From Microbacterium oxydans (lineage in GTDB: Bacteria; Actinomycetota; Actinomycetes; Actinomycetales; Microbacteriaceae): 64,000 nt of DNA. This document shows positions 35,773-52,375 of the stretch, one piece after another (the first letter of the stretch is position 1; each line of letters starts with the position of its first letter). The stretch covers positions 124,001 to 188,000 of the forward strand of contig NZ_BJOG01000008.1 in NCBI RefSeq assembly GCF_006540085.1, read 5' to 3'. Below the pieces are notes generated by a model. The model saw only the letters and a list, made by a program, of their open reading frames with translations, was not told the origin of the DNA and did not search any database. The position numbers and the translations under genes were made by a program.

Positions 35773-35797
35773 ACTTTCACCTTCGGGTGATGAAAGT
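35773..35797 (-). other. Hairpin in the leader of the M23 gene
   Basis: A TCACC-CGAA-GGTGA stem-loop (minus strand) extended by an outer ACTT/AAGT stem. It buries the upstream GTG candidate start of the peptidase gene. Confidence 0.4.
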
Positions 35798-35847
35798 AAC
35801 GATCGGGTAAACCCTACCGTGACCAGGCTGAGAATGCCATGAATCTT

Positions 35848-36642
35848 TCACGGATTCTCCGCGAGGATCGCGAGCAATCGGGCGTGCACATCGACTCCTC
35901 CCGCCACCAGCATCGGGCGCGGGGAGTCGACATCCGTTCGGGACACCACGCCTCCGGCTTCCTCGACGAGGAGCGCACCGGCGGCGAAGTCCCAGGGGCG
36001 AAGGCCCCGCTCGAAGTAACCGTCCAGTCGCCCCGCAGCGACGAAGGCCAGGTCGAGTGCGGCCGCGCCCATACGTCGCACATCGCGAGCCATCGGCATG
36101 ACCCGCGCCACGGTCGCGATGTCGCCTTCGTGGGTGGCGGGGTCGTAGCCGAAGCCCGTGGCGAGGAGAGCGCCGGCCGGGGTCGTGTCCGTCACCGCGA
36201 GACGAATGCCGTTCGACCAGGCGCCATGACCTCGCGCCGCTGAGAAGGTCTCTCCCAACGCCGGGGCGTTGACAGCGCCGGCGAGCGCTTCCCAGGTCTC
36301 GGGATCGGGTTCCCCGCGGACCGCGCCGATGCTCACGTTGTACGCCGGGATGCCGTACGCGTAGTTGACGGTGCCGTCGATGGGGTCGACGATCCACGTG
36401 ATCCCGCTGCTCCCCGCTTCGGCCCCCGTCTCTTCGCCGAGAAAGCCGTCGTCCGCCCGCGCCGCGCGGAGACGCGAACGGATGAGCGCTTCGACCTCTC
36501 GGTCTGCGTCCGTGACGATGTCGGCCAACGACGACTTGGTCGCCGCCAGGCGTACCCCTTCCTGTCGTCGAAGTCGCGCGAGCTGCCCTGCTTCCTCGGC
36601 GATCTCGGTCGCGAGGTCGCGGAGTTCGAGTTCCAGCGTCAC
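35848..36642 (-). CDS. Inositol monophosphatase-family protein
   Basis: 264 residues. Metal-binding motifs of the family are intact: DIVTDADREVE, GFLGEETGAE, ITWIVDPIDGTVNYAYGIP and the C-terminal GLRPWDFAAGALLVEEAGG. It may dephosphorylate inositol phosphate, or 3'-phosphoadenosine phosphate or fructose-1,6-bisphosphate. GTG start overlapping the upstream stop (GTGA) and so coupled to the membrane-protein gene. Confidence 0.92.
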   Translation of the reverse strand: MTLELELRDLATEIAEEAGQLARLRRQEGVRLAATKSSLADIVTDADREVEALIRSRLRAARADDGFLGEETGAEAGSSGITWIVDPIDGTVNYAYGIPAYNVSIGAVRGEPDPETWEALAGAVNAPALGETFSAARGHGAWSNGIRLAVTDTTPAGALLATGFGYDPATHEGDIATVARVMPMARDVRRMGAAALDLAFVAAGRLDGYFERGLRPWDFAAGALLVEEAGGVVSRTDVDSPRPMLVAGGVDVHARLLAILAENP

Positions 36643-37673
36643 TGTTCGGGCTGCCGGGGCGCGGGCGGCGGCGGCGGGAAAGCCTGCGAAGCCTCCTGCG
36701 GGGAGGCCGGAGTCTGCGTGGCCGGGGCAGGGGGCACCGGGTGCTCGCCCGGAGTCGAAGGCGCGGGCTCTGCGGGCTGCGAGAACTGCGGCGGCGCGAA
36801 CTGAGACGCAGCGGGCTGCGGCGGCGCGGGCTGCGGCGGCGCGGGCTGCGGCACGACGGGGAACCCCGAGACGGGCGCTTGCGGGAGTGCCTGCTGGGGC
36901 GGGGCGACCGTCGGGTACCCGGTGTAGTAGGCGTTCCAGTCGGGTGATGCATCGGGCAGCGCCGGAAGCGGGGTGATGCCATCGGCGTAGGTCGGCCACG
37001 ACGGCGCCGACGCGACGGCACGGTTGGCCGGGGTCTTCTTCTTCGGCGCGAAGAGCGCATTGAGCAGCGGGATCAGCGTGGTGCCAACGGCCACGAGGAT
37101 CGTGAGTGCGACCACGATGCGCCAATACAGCTCGCCGTAGTGGAACGTGTGGGGGAAGGCGAGGAAGAACACGAGCATGCCGACGAGACCGACGAGGAAA
37201 GTGACCGTCACGATGTAGATCACTCGGGTGAAGGTCGTGACGTATCGCTGCGCTGCCGGCGTGAACAGGCGCACGTGCAGCAGGGCCAGCTGGAGGATGC
37301 CGATCACGAGGAGCAGCTGGAAGAAGCGCTCGGCGCCGAAGTAGAACCCGTCCTCCGGGAGCCAGATCTTCACGGCGCCGACGAGGAGAGCGACGATCCA
37401 GCTCACCATGCTCGCCAGCTGCAGCCAGTCGGGGCGGTTCGGCGCCAACCCGGCCTCGAGGATCGCGATTCCCGCGAACGCCGCCAGCAGCAGGATCGTG
37501 AGGAACGCGCGACCGATCAGACCGTCTTGGTCACCGATGAGCACCCAGATGACGCACACGAGGGCCGCGGCGATGAGAGCGCCGATGGCGATCCACAGGG
37601 AGCCCCTGATCAGCAGCGACATGTTCTTCTTCTCACCCTGCGGTCGATGCGTGGTGATGTCCGGCTGGGACAT
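36639..37673 (-). CDS. Multi-pass membrane protein with proline-rich tail
   Basis: 344 residues. Not recognised by function. After a short polar head come six to seven helices (residues 20-210), then a tail of about 130 residues very rich in Pro, Ala and Gln with repeats such as QPAPPQPAPPQPA. ATG 37673 has AGAGG 6 nt ahead. The tail looks like a flexible cytoplasmic or extracellular extension. Confidence 0.78.
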   Translation of the reverse strand: MSQPDITTHRPQGEKKNMSLLIRGSLWIAIGALIAAALVCVIWVLIGDQDGLIGRAFLTILLLAAFAGIAILEAGLAPNRPDWLQLASMVSWIVALLVGAVKIWLPEDGFYFGAERFFQLLLVIGILQLALLHVRLFTPAAQRYVTTFTRVIYIVTVTFLVGLVGMLVFFLAFPHTFHYGELYWRIVVALTILVAVGTTLIPLLNALFAPKKKTPANRAVASAPSWPTYADGITPLPALPDASPDWNAYYTGYPTVAPPQQALPQAPVSGFPVVPQPAPPQPAPPQPAASQFAPPQFSQPAEPAPSTPGEHPVPPAPATQTPASPQEASQAFPPPPPAPRQPEQ

Positions 37674-37788
37674 GGCGTTCCTCTCGTCGAGCGGCGATGC
37701 CTTCATCCTGCCATGCGCGCCGACGGTTGCCAGGGGTTCGACCCCGTCGCGGGAAGTCTGTTGACCCTTCTGGTCTGGGGAGGAGAGG

Positions 37789-38589
37789 TCAGCCGGTCTT
37801 CTTCGCCGACGCCGCAGCGAACGCCGCGACCCTCGCCTGCGCGTCGGGTGTCTCGAGGGCGGCACCGATCGAGCGCGCCTCTTCGCCCAGCTGCTCGACG
37901 AAGGAGCGTTCCGGCTGCTCGCGCACCAGCCTCTTCGCCTGACCGTAGGCGTCGGCGGCACCCGCCAGCCAGAAGCGTGCGATCTCCTCACCGCGCGCTC
38001 GCACACGCTCCGCCTCCGCGGCGGCGTCCTCACCCTCGACGGCCTCGGCGACGAGTCCCCACTCGACGGCCTCCGCTGCGGTGAGCAGCCGATCCTGCAG
38101 GACGAGCTGCAGGGCACGGCGCTGGCCGACGGCACGAGCGAGCTGAGCGGAGACCGACAGGTCTGGGGTCAGACCGATGTTCGCGTACAGGCTGCCGAGC
38201 TTCGACCGCGAGCCCACGACGGCGTAGTCGCTGCACAGCAGGATGCCCAGGCCACCTCCCGCGGTCGTGCCGTGGGCCGCGGCGACGACAGGCACCGCTG
38301 ATTCCGTCAGCGAGCGGATGCCGGAGTTGATGACCTCGGCGAGCGCGGTGATCTCCGCACCGGACGCGCCCATGGTCGTCGCCATGTCGATCACGTCGCC
38401 TCCCGCGCAGAACGCAGGACCCGCGGCATCGATGAGGATCGCCTTCACGTCGGTGCGCGACGTGGCCTCGGCCGTCGCGTCCTTCCAGGCGTGCGCCAGG
38501 TCGGCGTTGAACGCGTTGAGCCGAGCGGGCCGGTTCAGTGTGAGCCGAGCCATCCCCTCTTCGACGGCGAACAGGATGGCGTCAGTCAT
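37789..38589 (-). CDS. Enoyl-CoA hydratase/isomerase-family protein
   Basis: 266 residues with the crotonase fold. The oxyanion-hole segments are GPAFCAGGDVIDMAT and AHGTTAGGGLGILLCSDYAV; the GLTPDLSVSAQLARAVGQRR region follows. The position of the second catalytic Glu is not clear, so hydratase against isomerase (PaaG-like) activity cannot be decided. It probably acts in beta-oxidation or aromatic-acid breakdown; no other fatty-acid gene is adjacent. Confidence 0.9.
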   Translation of the reverse strand: MTDAILFAVEEGMARLTLNRPARLNAFNADLAHAWKDATAEATSRTDVKAILIDAAGPAFCAGGDVIDMATTMGASGAEITALAEVINSGIRSLTESAVPVVAAAHGTTAGGGLGILLCSDYAVVGSRSKLGSLYANIGLTPDLSVSAQLARAVGQRRALQLVLQDRLLTAAEAVEWGLVAEAVEGEDAAAEAERVRARGEEIARFWLAGAADAYGQAKRLVREQPERSFVEQLGEEARSIGAALETPDAQARVAAFAAASAKKTG

Positions 38590-38635
38590 GGCTTCTCCTT
38601 CGAGCACAGAACGTGTCGCACCAGCGTAACCGCGA

Positions 38636-39127
38636 TCAGACCCGCTCCCAGACCTGCGAGACGAAGCTCTCCATGCGCCGGCGCGTGCCGTCGAGACGGA
38701 AGTCGACCTGCCCCGGGGTCCTGACCTCGTTCGGGGCGAGGGGGTGGGCGAGGCGCACATTCTCGTGGCAGGAGAGGTCGGCGCACATGTACGTGCCGAA
38801 CGAGTCGCCCCGCATGCCCGCTTCGCCGGCCCGGCGTGCGGTGAGGAGCGCGACCTGGTTGCCGGGCTGCATCGTGTGGCAGATGTTGCACATGCCCGAA
38901 CGTGCACGGCCGGGTTCCGTCGCACGCAGCACGATGCCGACCACCTCGTCGTCATGCGGAATCAGCACGTAGCCGCGTCGGCCCGCGCCGGGATCCTGCC
39001 ACGCGAAGAAGTCGAGATAGTCCCAGTCGACGAGCAGGAAGTCATGAGGCATCTCCATCAGACGCAGCTCGTCATCGTCCGCATTGACGAACGATGCCCG
39101 GACTTCGGCTTCGGTGAGCGGTCGCAT
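38636..39127 (-). CDS. FBP-type treble-clef zinc-finger protein (EF-G-binding family)
   Basis: 163 residues. The C-terminal half shows four cysteines in the order Cys-x2-Cys (SGMCNICHTM) and Cys-x4-Cys (YMCADLSCHENVR), as in the fusidic-acid-resistance FusB/FBP zinc domain that binds elongation factor G. The N-terminal part differs from FusB. Its role may be in translation recovery; this is by family only. Confidence 0.83.
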   Translation of the reverse strand: MRPLTEAEVRASFVNADDDELRLMEMPHDFLLVDWDYLDFFAWQDPGAGRRGYVLIPHDDEVVGIVLRATEPGRARSGMCNICHTMQPGNQVALLTARRAGEAGMRGDSFGTYMCADLSCHENVRLAHPLAPNEVRTPGQVDFRLDGTRRRMESFVSQVWERV

Positions 39128-39133
39128 CTCTCC

Positions 39134-39139
39134 AGTCTA
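39134..39139 (-). promoter_or_regulatory. Leaderless -10 box of the FBP-domain gene (TAGACT)
   Basis: TAGACT on the minus strand, 6 nt before the ATG. Confidence 0.4.
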
Positions 39140-39166
39140 GGAAACCGTTCGCGGGGCGGGGCCGCG

Positions 39167-39802
39167 TCACAGTCGCCGGGTCGTGGCCATCTCGAACACC
39201 GTCTCGAGCAGCTGCACGGCGAACACGGACGCCCAGACGGATGCGGCGAGGAGTATGGCGACCTGGATCGCGATCGTGACAACGAGCGGTGCCAGAGTCC
39301 TTCCGCCCCGCCGACGGATCACCACGTGGCGGCCGATCACATAGACCAGCGAGGACAGGAAGGTCCACGCCCAGGGGAAGGGACGAACGAACCCCCGCGC
39401 TGCGAGCTCTCGGGCATCCAGGGCGGCGAACCACACGGAGAGCCCGTAGACCGCCCAGCCCGACAGCGTCAGGACCAGGTACCACGGCGTGAGGAAGGCG
39501 TTGAACTCTGCAGCGATGAATCTCTCCACGTCGAGCGACGACGAGCCGTCCAGAGGCACGAACGCGAGCACCTCGAACATCCCCTGCTGCATCTGCACGA
39601 GGTAACCGATTGCGGCGATCGCGCTCAGCACCGGGAGGAGCACGATCAACCAGACCCATGCCGTGTTCGTATCGGTCCCCTCAGGGACCGAGGGGAACTC
39701 CGGTGATGTCGCTACGACCGGCGCGTCCTCACCCCACCGGGAACCGTCCCACCACCGCGTCGAGCCCTGGTCATCGACGTACCAGCCTGCGGGCGCGGTC
39801 AC
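39167..39802 (-). CDS. DUF2510-domain membrane protein
   Basis: 211 residues from a GTG. The N-terminus is a DUF2510 tryptophan motif (APAGWYVDDQGSTRWWDGSRW), an actinobacterial domain of unknown role. Four hydrophobic helices follow, with a Ser/Glu-rich linker between. The function is unknown. Confidence 0.8.
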   Translation of the reverse strand: MTAPAGWYVDDQGSTRWWDGSRWGEDAPVVATSPEFPSVPEGTDTNTAWVWLIVLLPVLSAIAAIGYLVQMQQGMFEVLAFVPLDGSSSLDVERFIAAEFNAFLTPWYLVLTLSGWAVYGLSVWFAALDARELAARGFVRPFPWAWTFLSSLVYVIGRHVVIRRRGGRTLAPLVVTIAIQVAILLAASVWASVFAVQLLETVFEMATTRRL

Positions 39803-39940
39803 GATCGAATCCGGACGTCGGACTGGGTTCGGATCATCGGCGACATGTCACCACCCTATTCGCGGGGAGGGTCACACCAACGAGAGAAGGCCCTCGCGGT
39901 GATCGCGTGGGCCTTCGATCTCTGCGCTTCTCCGCAGAGG

Positions 39941-40025
39941 TGGTGGCGAGTGAGGGATTCGAACCCCCGAATGCAGTGCAGTCTGATTTACAGTCAGATC
40001 CCTTTGGCCGCTTGGGTAACTCGCC
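39941..40025 (-). tRNA. tRNA-Tyr (GTA)
   Basis: 85 nt including an encoded CCA. Acceptor GGCGAGT/ACTCGCC; anticodon stem TCTGA/TCAGA with loop CTGTAAA (GTA); a long variable arm typical of class II bacterial tRNA-Tyr (CTGCACTGCATTC region); T arm GGGGG-TTCGAAT-CCCTC. Confidence 0.95.
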
Positions 40026-40111
40026 AGAGCGCACCCGTCCGACTTGAACAGCCAACCGGGGGCACGAGAGACAAGCATACCTGTCCGAGGCGGGTGCAAG
40101 AAATCGAAACG

Positions 40112-41041
40112 TCAGCTGCCGTTCACGCCCCGCCCCGAGTCGGCCAGAGACTCCGGAGTCCGCAGCAGGCCGCCCTCTGCGCGGCAGGTCGCAGCGGCGA
40201 TGTCCATGGCTCGCAGCAGGAGCACGCGCCACTGCGCCAGGTCGGACGGCGACGCCGAGACCAGGCCCTCGGAGACCGCCGCGAGTGTCGCGTCCCCCGC
40301 CCCGACGGTGTCGATCACCGCACCGGGAAGCTGGGCGATGGGCGCGGAGACGACACCGGCGTCCGCATCGATCGTGGCACCTTCCGCTCCCGCGGTCGCC
40401 AGTACGGCAGCGGCTCCGAGGCCTCGCAGGCGCCCCCGCAGTGCGTCCAGGTCGCCGTCGTAGAGGATCGCTGCATCATCCGCGCCGACCTTGACGACGG
40501 ACGCCGACGTCGCCAGCCGCTCGAACCCGCGGACGAACTCCTCGCGATCGCTGAGCATCCCGGTGCGCGGGTTCGGGTCGACGGCGACCCTCGCATCGCC
40601 CAGGGCATCGACCAGGGCATCGACCTCTGCCGGCACATCGAAGGGGAAGCAGCTGATGGCGACGAGCGCGGCGTCGGAGATCGCCTGACGCGCCTCATCG
40701 GAGTATCGGATGCTGCGCTTCTGCGCCGCCTCATTGAACACGTACTGCGGCTCGCCGTTCGACGCGCGCTGTACGACGGCACGAGAGGAGCCGTGCGGGG
40801 CCTCGCTCGAGATCAGGCGCACCCCGTGATCCCCGAGGTACTCGCGGATGTGGGCGCCCGCTTCATCGTCACCGACCATCGCGATCAGCGTGGTGTCGAC
40901 CCCCAGCCGACGAAGGCCGACGGCCACGTTCAGCGCAGCGCCGCCGACGAGCTCGCGCACCCCCGCATCATCACGGATCTCATCGATCAGGGCATCGCCG
41001 ATCACGACCACGGAACCGGCAGCAGAAGTCTCGTTGCTCAC
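40112..41041 (-). CDS. PfkB-family carbohydrate kinase
   Basis: 309 residues, GTG start. The ribokinase fold shows VVVIGDALIDEIRDD, the Gly-Gly hinge LVGGAALNVAVGLRRLG, the anion-hole/catalytic motif DTVGAGDATLAAVSEG and VDPNPRTGML. The sugar cannot be named; the NPRTG motif occurs in fructokinase-like members. It stands alone with its own TAGTGT box, next to tRNA-Tyr and divergent from a lipoprotein gene. Confidence 0.9.
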   Translation of the reverse strand: MSNETSAAGSVVVIGDALIDEIRDDAGVRELVGGAALNVAVGLRRLGVDTTLIAMVGDDEAGAHIREYLGDHGVRLISSEAPHGSSRAVVQRASNGEPQYVFNEAAQKRSIRYSDEARQAISDAALVAISCFPFDVPAEVDALVDALGDARVAVDPNPRTGMLSDREEFVRGFERLATSASVVKVGADDAAILYDGDLDALRGRLRGLGAAAVLATAGAEGATIDADAGVVSAPIAQLPGAVIDTVGAGDATLAAVSEGLVSASPSDLAQWRVLLLRAMDIAAATCRAEGGLLRTPESLADSGRGVNGS

Positions 41042-41047
41042 CCGCTG

Positions 41048-41053
41048 ACACTA
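41048..41053 (-). promoter_or_regulatory. Leaderless -10 box of the PfkB gene (TAGTGT)
   Basis: TAGTGT on the minus strand, 6 nt before the GTG start. The same hexamer precedes the second PfkB gene at 55304. Confidence 0.45.
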
Positions 41054-41115
41054 TCGCGGTGTCGGGACGCCCTGACAACACCGCGATCCTCTCGCGTCCC
41101 GACGTCCGAGAGCAG

Positions 41116-41121
41116 TACGGT
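41116..41121 (+). promoter_or_regulatory. Leaderless -10 box of the lipoprotein gene (TACGGT)
   Basis: TACGGT ends 6 nt before the ATG at 41128. Confidence 0.4.
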
Positions 41122-41127
41122 GTGGCC

Positions 41128-41727
41128 ATGAACGCCCGCCTCGCCGGCATCGCCGTGGCCCTCTCACTCCTCGTCGCCCTCACGGCGTGCACTCCGCAGG
41201 CCGACGCCGAAGGAGGGTCCTCGGCACGCCCGGGAGCGAGCGACGCGCCCAGCCCGGACTCGACCAGCACGGAGGGGCCCGGAACGCCCTCCCCCACGCC
41301 CACCGCCAAGCCCGTCACGCTCCCGACCGACTGCCGTGCGATCCTGTCGGAATCCGTGCTCGCCGAGCTCGGAGACATCCCGCTCAACGACGCCGCCTTC
41401 GGACCCTCGGGCGTGGGTGCAGACGGCGCCCTCACCTGCAATTGGGCCGACCCGCGCGCAGACACCACGAGGCTCACGACCACCATCTCGCGGATGAACC
41501 GCGGTCCCGCGCTCGACATGCTCAATGCACTCGCCGACGACGAGGGCTTCTCCTGCTTCACGCCGGACGGCGGCACCCGATGCGAGAAGACCTGGCCCAA
41601 CGAGCAGTATCCCGTGACGGACGGCCGCACCCTGTTCTGGCGTGACGACGTCATGATCGACACCCGCTACTCGAACCTGGCGCCGACCGGTTACACCTCG
41701 AGCATCATCGAGCACATCTTCGACTGA
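41128..41727 (+). CDS. Secreted lipoprotein of unknown function
   Basis: 199 residues. Signal peptide with lipobox (LLVALTAC, lipidated Cys21), a Ser/Pro/Thr linker of about 40 residues, then a globular domain with cysteines at CRAIL, LTCNWAD, FSCF and TRCEK that may pair as disulfides. It resembles DUF3558-like actinobacterial lipoproteins, but the assignment is not firm. Convergent with rpoC. Confidence 0.8.
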   Translation: MNARLAGIAVALSLLVALTACTPQADAEGGSSARPGASDAPSPDSTSTEGPGTPSPTPTAKPVTLPTDCRAILSESVLAELGDIPLNDAAFGPSGVGADGALTCNWADPRADTTRLTTTISRMNRGPALDMLNALADDEGFSCFTPDGGTRCEKTWPNEQYPVTDGRTLFWRDDVMIDTRYSNLAPTGYTSSIIEHIFD

Positions 41728-41775
41728 CCCCGCCGCGCCGGAGCCCCCGTCGACGGCATGGCGTGAAACCCGGGC

Positions 41776-41815
41776 ACGAAGAAGGCCCCAAGGCGAACCC
41801 TGGGGCCTTCTTCGT
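41776..41815. terminator. Bidirectional terminator between the lipoprotein gene and rpoC
   Basis: A perfect 15-bp stem ACGAAGAAGGCCCCA/TGGGGCCTTCTTCGT with a 10-nt loop, with A-rich and T-rich flanks of the kind expected to work in both directions. It lies 90 nt beyond the rpoC stop. Confidence 0.88.
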
Positions 41816-41904
41816 CACTCAGCACTCAGTTGTGTCGCGACTTCGTCGCTCGACAACCTCAATCGGCTCGGCCGGACGAGCAAGCTCGCCGGCTCTCGCC
41901 TCAA

Positions 41905-45780
<3,876 letters not shown>

Positions 45781-45860
45781 TAGTTCTCCTGTGTCGGAAA
45801 TTCTTTTTGAGAAGTCTGCTTCGGTGGGCCCGAGACGTGGGTCCCGGGCCCTCCGAAGGA

Positions 45861-49364
<3,504 letters not shown>

Positions 49365-49489
49365 GGGAATAACCTCCGTGAGCCCCGTAGGGCTTCTCGA
49401 TTCCTTTGTCGTCAGGTGGAGTGTGCGCCCGGGAACTCAACAGATGCCGACCACCATATGAGGGCAGGGAGAAGCGAGCGCAACTACCA

Positions 49490-49518
49490 ACTATACGCAC
49501 GATTCTGCGACATGGCAA
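49490..49518 (-). promoter_or_regulatory. Promoter of rpoB-rpoC
   Basis: -35 TTGCCA, 17-nt spacer, -10 TATAGT on the minus strand, with an expected start near 49483 and a leader of about 120 nt before the TTG start codon. Confidence 0.75.
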
Positions 49519-49589
49519 GCGCAATCCTTGACCAATCTTCGAACCTGCGGTATTGGCACCCCGCCGGAGTCGTCCACACCCACCGTCAG

Positions 49590-49635
49590 CGCCGAGACCC
49601 ATCGCCGCAGACGTCTGCGGCGATGGGTCTCGGCG
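49590..49635. repeat. Perfect 46-bp palindrome
   Basis: Two 23-bp arms meet without a loop at 49612/49613 (centre GCAGAC|GTCTGC). It lies about 30 nt past the stop of the dipeptide ATPase gene and upstream of the rpoB promoter. The motif GATGGGTnTCGGCG in its right arm recurs at 49641-49654. It may act as terminator; no T-tract follows. Confidence 0.85.
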
Positions 49636-49663
49636 GGCGGGATGGGTGTCGGCGAACGGGGCC

Positions 49664-51355
49664 TCAGGAGGCGATGTTCAGCTCGTTGCCCGGGATCGAC
49701 GCCAGCAGACGCCTCGTGTAGGGGTCGCGGGGATTCGTGAAGATCTCCTCCGAGGTCGCGGCCTCCACCAGCTTGCCGTCTTTCATGACGCACACGTAGT
49801 CGCTGATCAGCCGCACCACCGCGAGGTCGTGCGAGATGAACAGGTAGCTCAGGCCGTACTCCCGCTGCAGGTCGCCGAGCAGCTTCAGGATCTGATCCTG
49901 CACGAGCACGTCGAGCGCCGACACGGGCTCGTCGCACACGATCAGATCGGGCGAGAGCGCGAGCGCACGGGCGATCGCGACGCGCTGCCGCTGACCGCCC
50001 GAGAGCTCGGACGGGTAGCGACGCAGCATGGACTGCGGCAGCGCCACGTCGTCGAGCAGTTGCCGCACGCGCTTGCGACGATCCGCAGTGCTCCCCCGCT
50101 TGTAGAACTCCAACGGTTCGGCGATCAGCCGCTCGATCGTGAACATCGGGTTCAGGCTCGAGTACGGGTCCTGGAAGATGGGCTGCACCCGCTGGCGGAA
50201 GTCCTTCGTCTCCGCCCGGCTCAGCGACGCGATGTCCTTGCCCTCGTAGCGGATCAGCCCGCTCGTGGGCTCGATCACCTTGAGCAGCATCCGCGCGGTC
50301 GTGGTCTTGCCCGAACCGGACTCCCCCACGATCGCGACCGTCTCCCCGCGCGGGATCACCAGCGACACGTCGTCGACCGCGACGAAGTCCTCCCCGCGGC
50401 CGCGTACCGGGTAGACCTTGGTGAGGTTCTCGATCTCGACGATGTTGCCCTTCGACGAGCCCTGGGAGCCGGGAACCCCGGGGGTCGCTGATCCTGTCGA
50501 AGCGTCCGTCGCCGAGTCCACCGGCTCCTGCACCCGGAACGCCTCCGGCCGCAGACGGGCCGCCGCCACCGAGGGTGCCGCCTTCACGAGCGACTGCGTG
50601 TACGGATGTTGCGGATCCTCCAGGATCTGCCGGGCGTCGCCCTGCTCCACGACCTTGCCGCGGTGCATCACGATCACCCGTTCCGCGCGCTCGGCAGCGA
50701 GTCCCAGGTCGTGGGTGATGAGCAGCACCGCCGTTCCCAGCTCGCGCGTCATCTGCCCGATCTGATCGAGGATGGTCTGCTGCACGGTGACGTCGAGGGC
50801 GCTGGTGGGCTCGTCGGCGATCAGCAGGCGCGGCTTGCAGGCCAGACCGATCGCGATGAGCGCCCGCTGGCGCATGCCGCCGGAGAACTCGTGCGGGTAC
50901 TGCTTCGCGCGCCGCGCCGGATCAGGGAGCCCGGCGGCGGTCAGGGCCTCGACCACCTTCGCCTGCACGTTCTGCCGCGTGGCGAGGCCGTGCGCGAGCA
51001 GCGTCTCCGCCACCTGTGTGCCGATCTTCGCCACCGGGTTCAGGTTCGACATCGGGTCCTGCGGCACGAGGCCGATGTCGCGGCCGCGGATCGTGCGCAG
51101 TTCGTTCTCCGGCGCTCGGGAGATCTCCTTGCCATCGAGGCGGATGCTGCCGGAGGCGATCCGGCCTCCCCCGGCGAGCAACCCGATGATGGCCATCGCG
51201 GTGGTGGATTTGCCCGAACCGGACTCTCCCACGATCGCGACCGTCTCACCGGGACGGATCTCGAGGTCGACGCCCTCGACCGCGTGCACGACACCGTCCA
51301 TGGTGGCGAAGTCCACGGCGAGGCCCTGGACCGACAGCAACGGCTCGGTCGACAT
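49664..51355 (-). CDS. Dipeptide/oligopeptide ABC transporter, fused ATP-binding protein
   Basis: 563 residues from ATG 51355 (AAGGAG 6 nt ahead; an ATG 8 codons upstream overlaps the permease stop). Two complete ABC ATPase domains are joined: first Walker [16 protein letters not shown] with signature [16 protein letters not shown]; second [15 protein letters not shown] with signature [16 protein letters not shown]. They correspond to DppD and DppF in one chain, which is common in actinobacteria. It powers the two permeases upstream. Confidence 0.95.
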   Translation of the reverse strand: MSTEPLLSVQGLAVDFATMDGVVHAVEGVDLEIRPGETVAIVGESGSGKSTTAMAIIGLLAGGGRIASGSIRLDGKEISRAPENELRTIRGRDIGLVPQDPMSNLNPVAKIGTQVAETLLAHGLATRQNVQAKVVEALTAAGLPDPARRAKQYPHEFSGGMRQRALIAIGLACKPRLLIADEPTSALDVTVQQTILDQIGQMTRELGTAVLLITHDLGLAAERAERVIVMHRGKVVEQGDARQILEDPQHPYTQSLVKAAPSVAAARLRPEAFRVQEPVDSATDASTGSATPGVPGSQGSSKGNIVEIENLTKVYPVRGRGEDFVAVDDVSLVIPRGETVAIVGESGSGKTTTARMLLKVIEPTSGLIRYEGKDIASLSRAETKDFRQRVQPIFQDPYSSLNPMFTIERLIAEPLEFYKRGSTADRRKRVRQLLDDVALPQSMLRRYPSELSGGQRQRVAIARALALSPDLIVCDEPVSALDVLVQDQILKLLGDLQREYGLSYLFISHDLAVVRLISDYVCVMKDGKLVEAATSEEIFTNPRDPYTRRLLASIPGNELNIAS

Positions 51356-51375
51356 CTGCTTCTCCTTCGCGGCGC

Positions 51376-52341
51376 TCATCGCGCCCTCGTCCGTGGGTCC
51401 ATCGCCTCGCGCAGCGCCTCACCCAGCAGGGTGAAGCCGAGCGCCGTGACGGCGATGCAGATGCCGGGCAGGAAGGCGAGCCAGGGCGCGATGGCGAGCT
51501 CGGCCTGTGCGTAGGTGAGCATGCGCCCCCACTCGGCCGTCTCCGGGCGGCCTCCGCCGAGGCCGAGGAACGACAGTGCCGCCGCATCGATCACGGCGGT
51601 GGCGAGCGTCAGGGTCCCCTGCACGATCACGGGCCCGATGGCGTTGGGCAGCACGTGCGACATGGTGATCTTGCCGCGGCCGAGACCGAGCGTCTGCGCC
51701 GAGAGCACATAGTCGCTGGAGCGCTGCTGCAACATGGATGCGCGCAGCAGCCGCGCGAAGATCGGCACCTGCGAGGCCCCGATCGCGATCATGATCGCGA
51801 ACGGGGTCTGCCCGAGGATCGCGGCGATCGAGACGGCCAACAGCAGGTTCGGCACCGACAGGATGATGTCGACGATGCGCATGATGAGCGTGTCCACCCA
51901 TCCGCCGAACGTGCCGGCGAGCAACCCGAGGATCATGCCGCCGACCAGGCCCATCGCGGTGGAGATGACACCGATCATGAGCGACGCCTGCGCACCCCAG
52001 ATGAGCTTGGACAGCACGTCGCCGCCGAAGCGGTCGAGGCCCAGCGGGAACTGCGGCAGCTCCCCCGGCCCCGGGATGTAGGTCGGCGTGATGTACTTCG
52101 CGCCGGGCAGCGCCGTCTCCGGGTAGGGAGCGATCAGAGGTGCGAGAGCGGCGATGAGCAGGAACGCCACCACGATGGCCGCGCCGATCCATGCCGTCGG
52201 ATTGCGGCGGAGGCGGCGGAACACATCCCGCCAGAAGCCGCCGGAGCCGTTCTTCAGGTCGGCCTGGGCGATGGCGACGGTGTCGATGCTGCCGCCGCTT
52301 TCCGCCGAGGGACCTTGGGCGGGCGGGAGTGCGATGGTCAT
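51376..52341 (-). CDS. Peptide ABC transporter permease (DppC/OppC type)
   Basis: 321 residues, about six helices. The N-terminal OppC-like segment (RRLRRNPTAWIGAAIVVAFL) and the inner-membrane-complex loop around GASQVPIFARLLRASMLQ followed by a QRSSDYVLSAQTLG stretch identify it. It pairs with the DppB-type permease. Confidence 0.94.
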   Translation of the reverse strand: MTIALPPAQGPSAESGGSIDTVAIAQADLKNGSGGFWRDVFRRLRRNPTAWIGAAIVVAFLLIAALAPLIAPYPETALPGAKYITPTYIPGPGELPQFPLGLDRFGGDVLSKLIWGAQASLMIGVISTAMGLVGGMILGLLAGTFGGWVDTLIMRIVDIILSVPNLLLAVSIAAILGQTPFAIMIAIGASQVPIFARLLRASMLQQRSSDYVLSAQTLGLGRGKITMSHVLPNAIGPVIVQGTLTLATAVIDAAALSFLGLGGGRPETAEWGRMLTYAQAELAIAPWLAFLPGICIAVTALGFTLLGEALREAMDPRTRAR

Positions 52342-52375
52342 GCGACCGCCTCCTTTCGGACGATGGAGAGGGACA

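Noticed and set aside
35781..35847. A ydaO-type (c-di-AMP) riboswitch, often found before actinobacterial wall-peptidase genes
   Set aside because: The space to the neighbouring gene is under 70 nt, too short for that riboswitch, and its conserved core is not seen.
38636..38891. Additional small frames between the enoyl-CoA hydratase and FBP-domain genes
   Set aside because: They overlap the well-supported zinc-finger gene in other frames and have Arg/Pro-rich composition.
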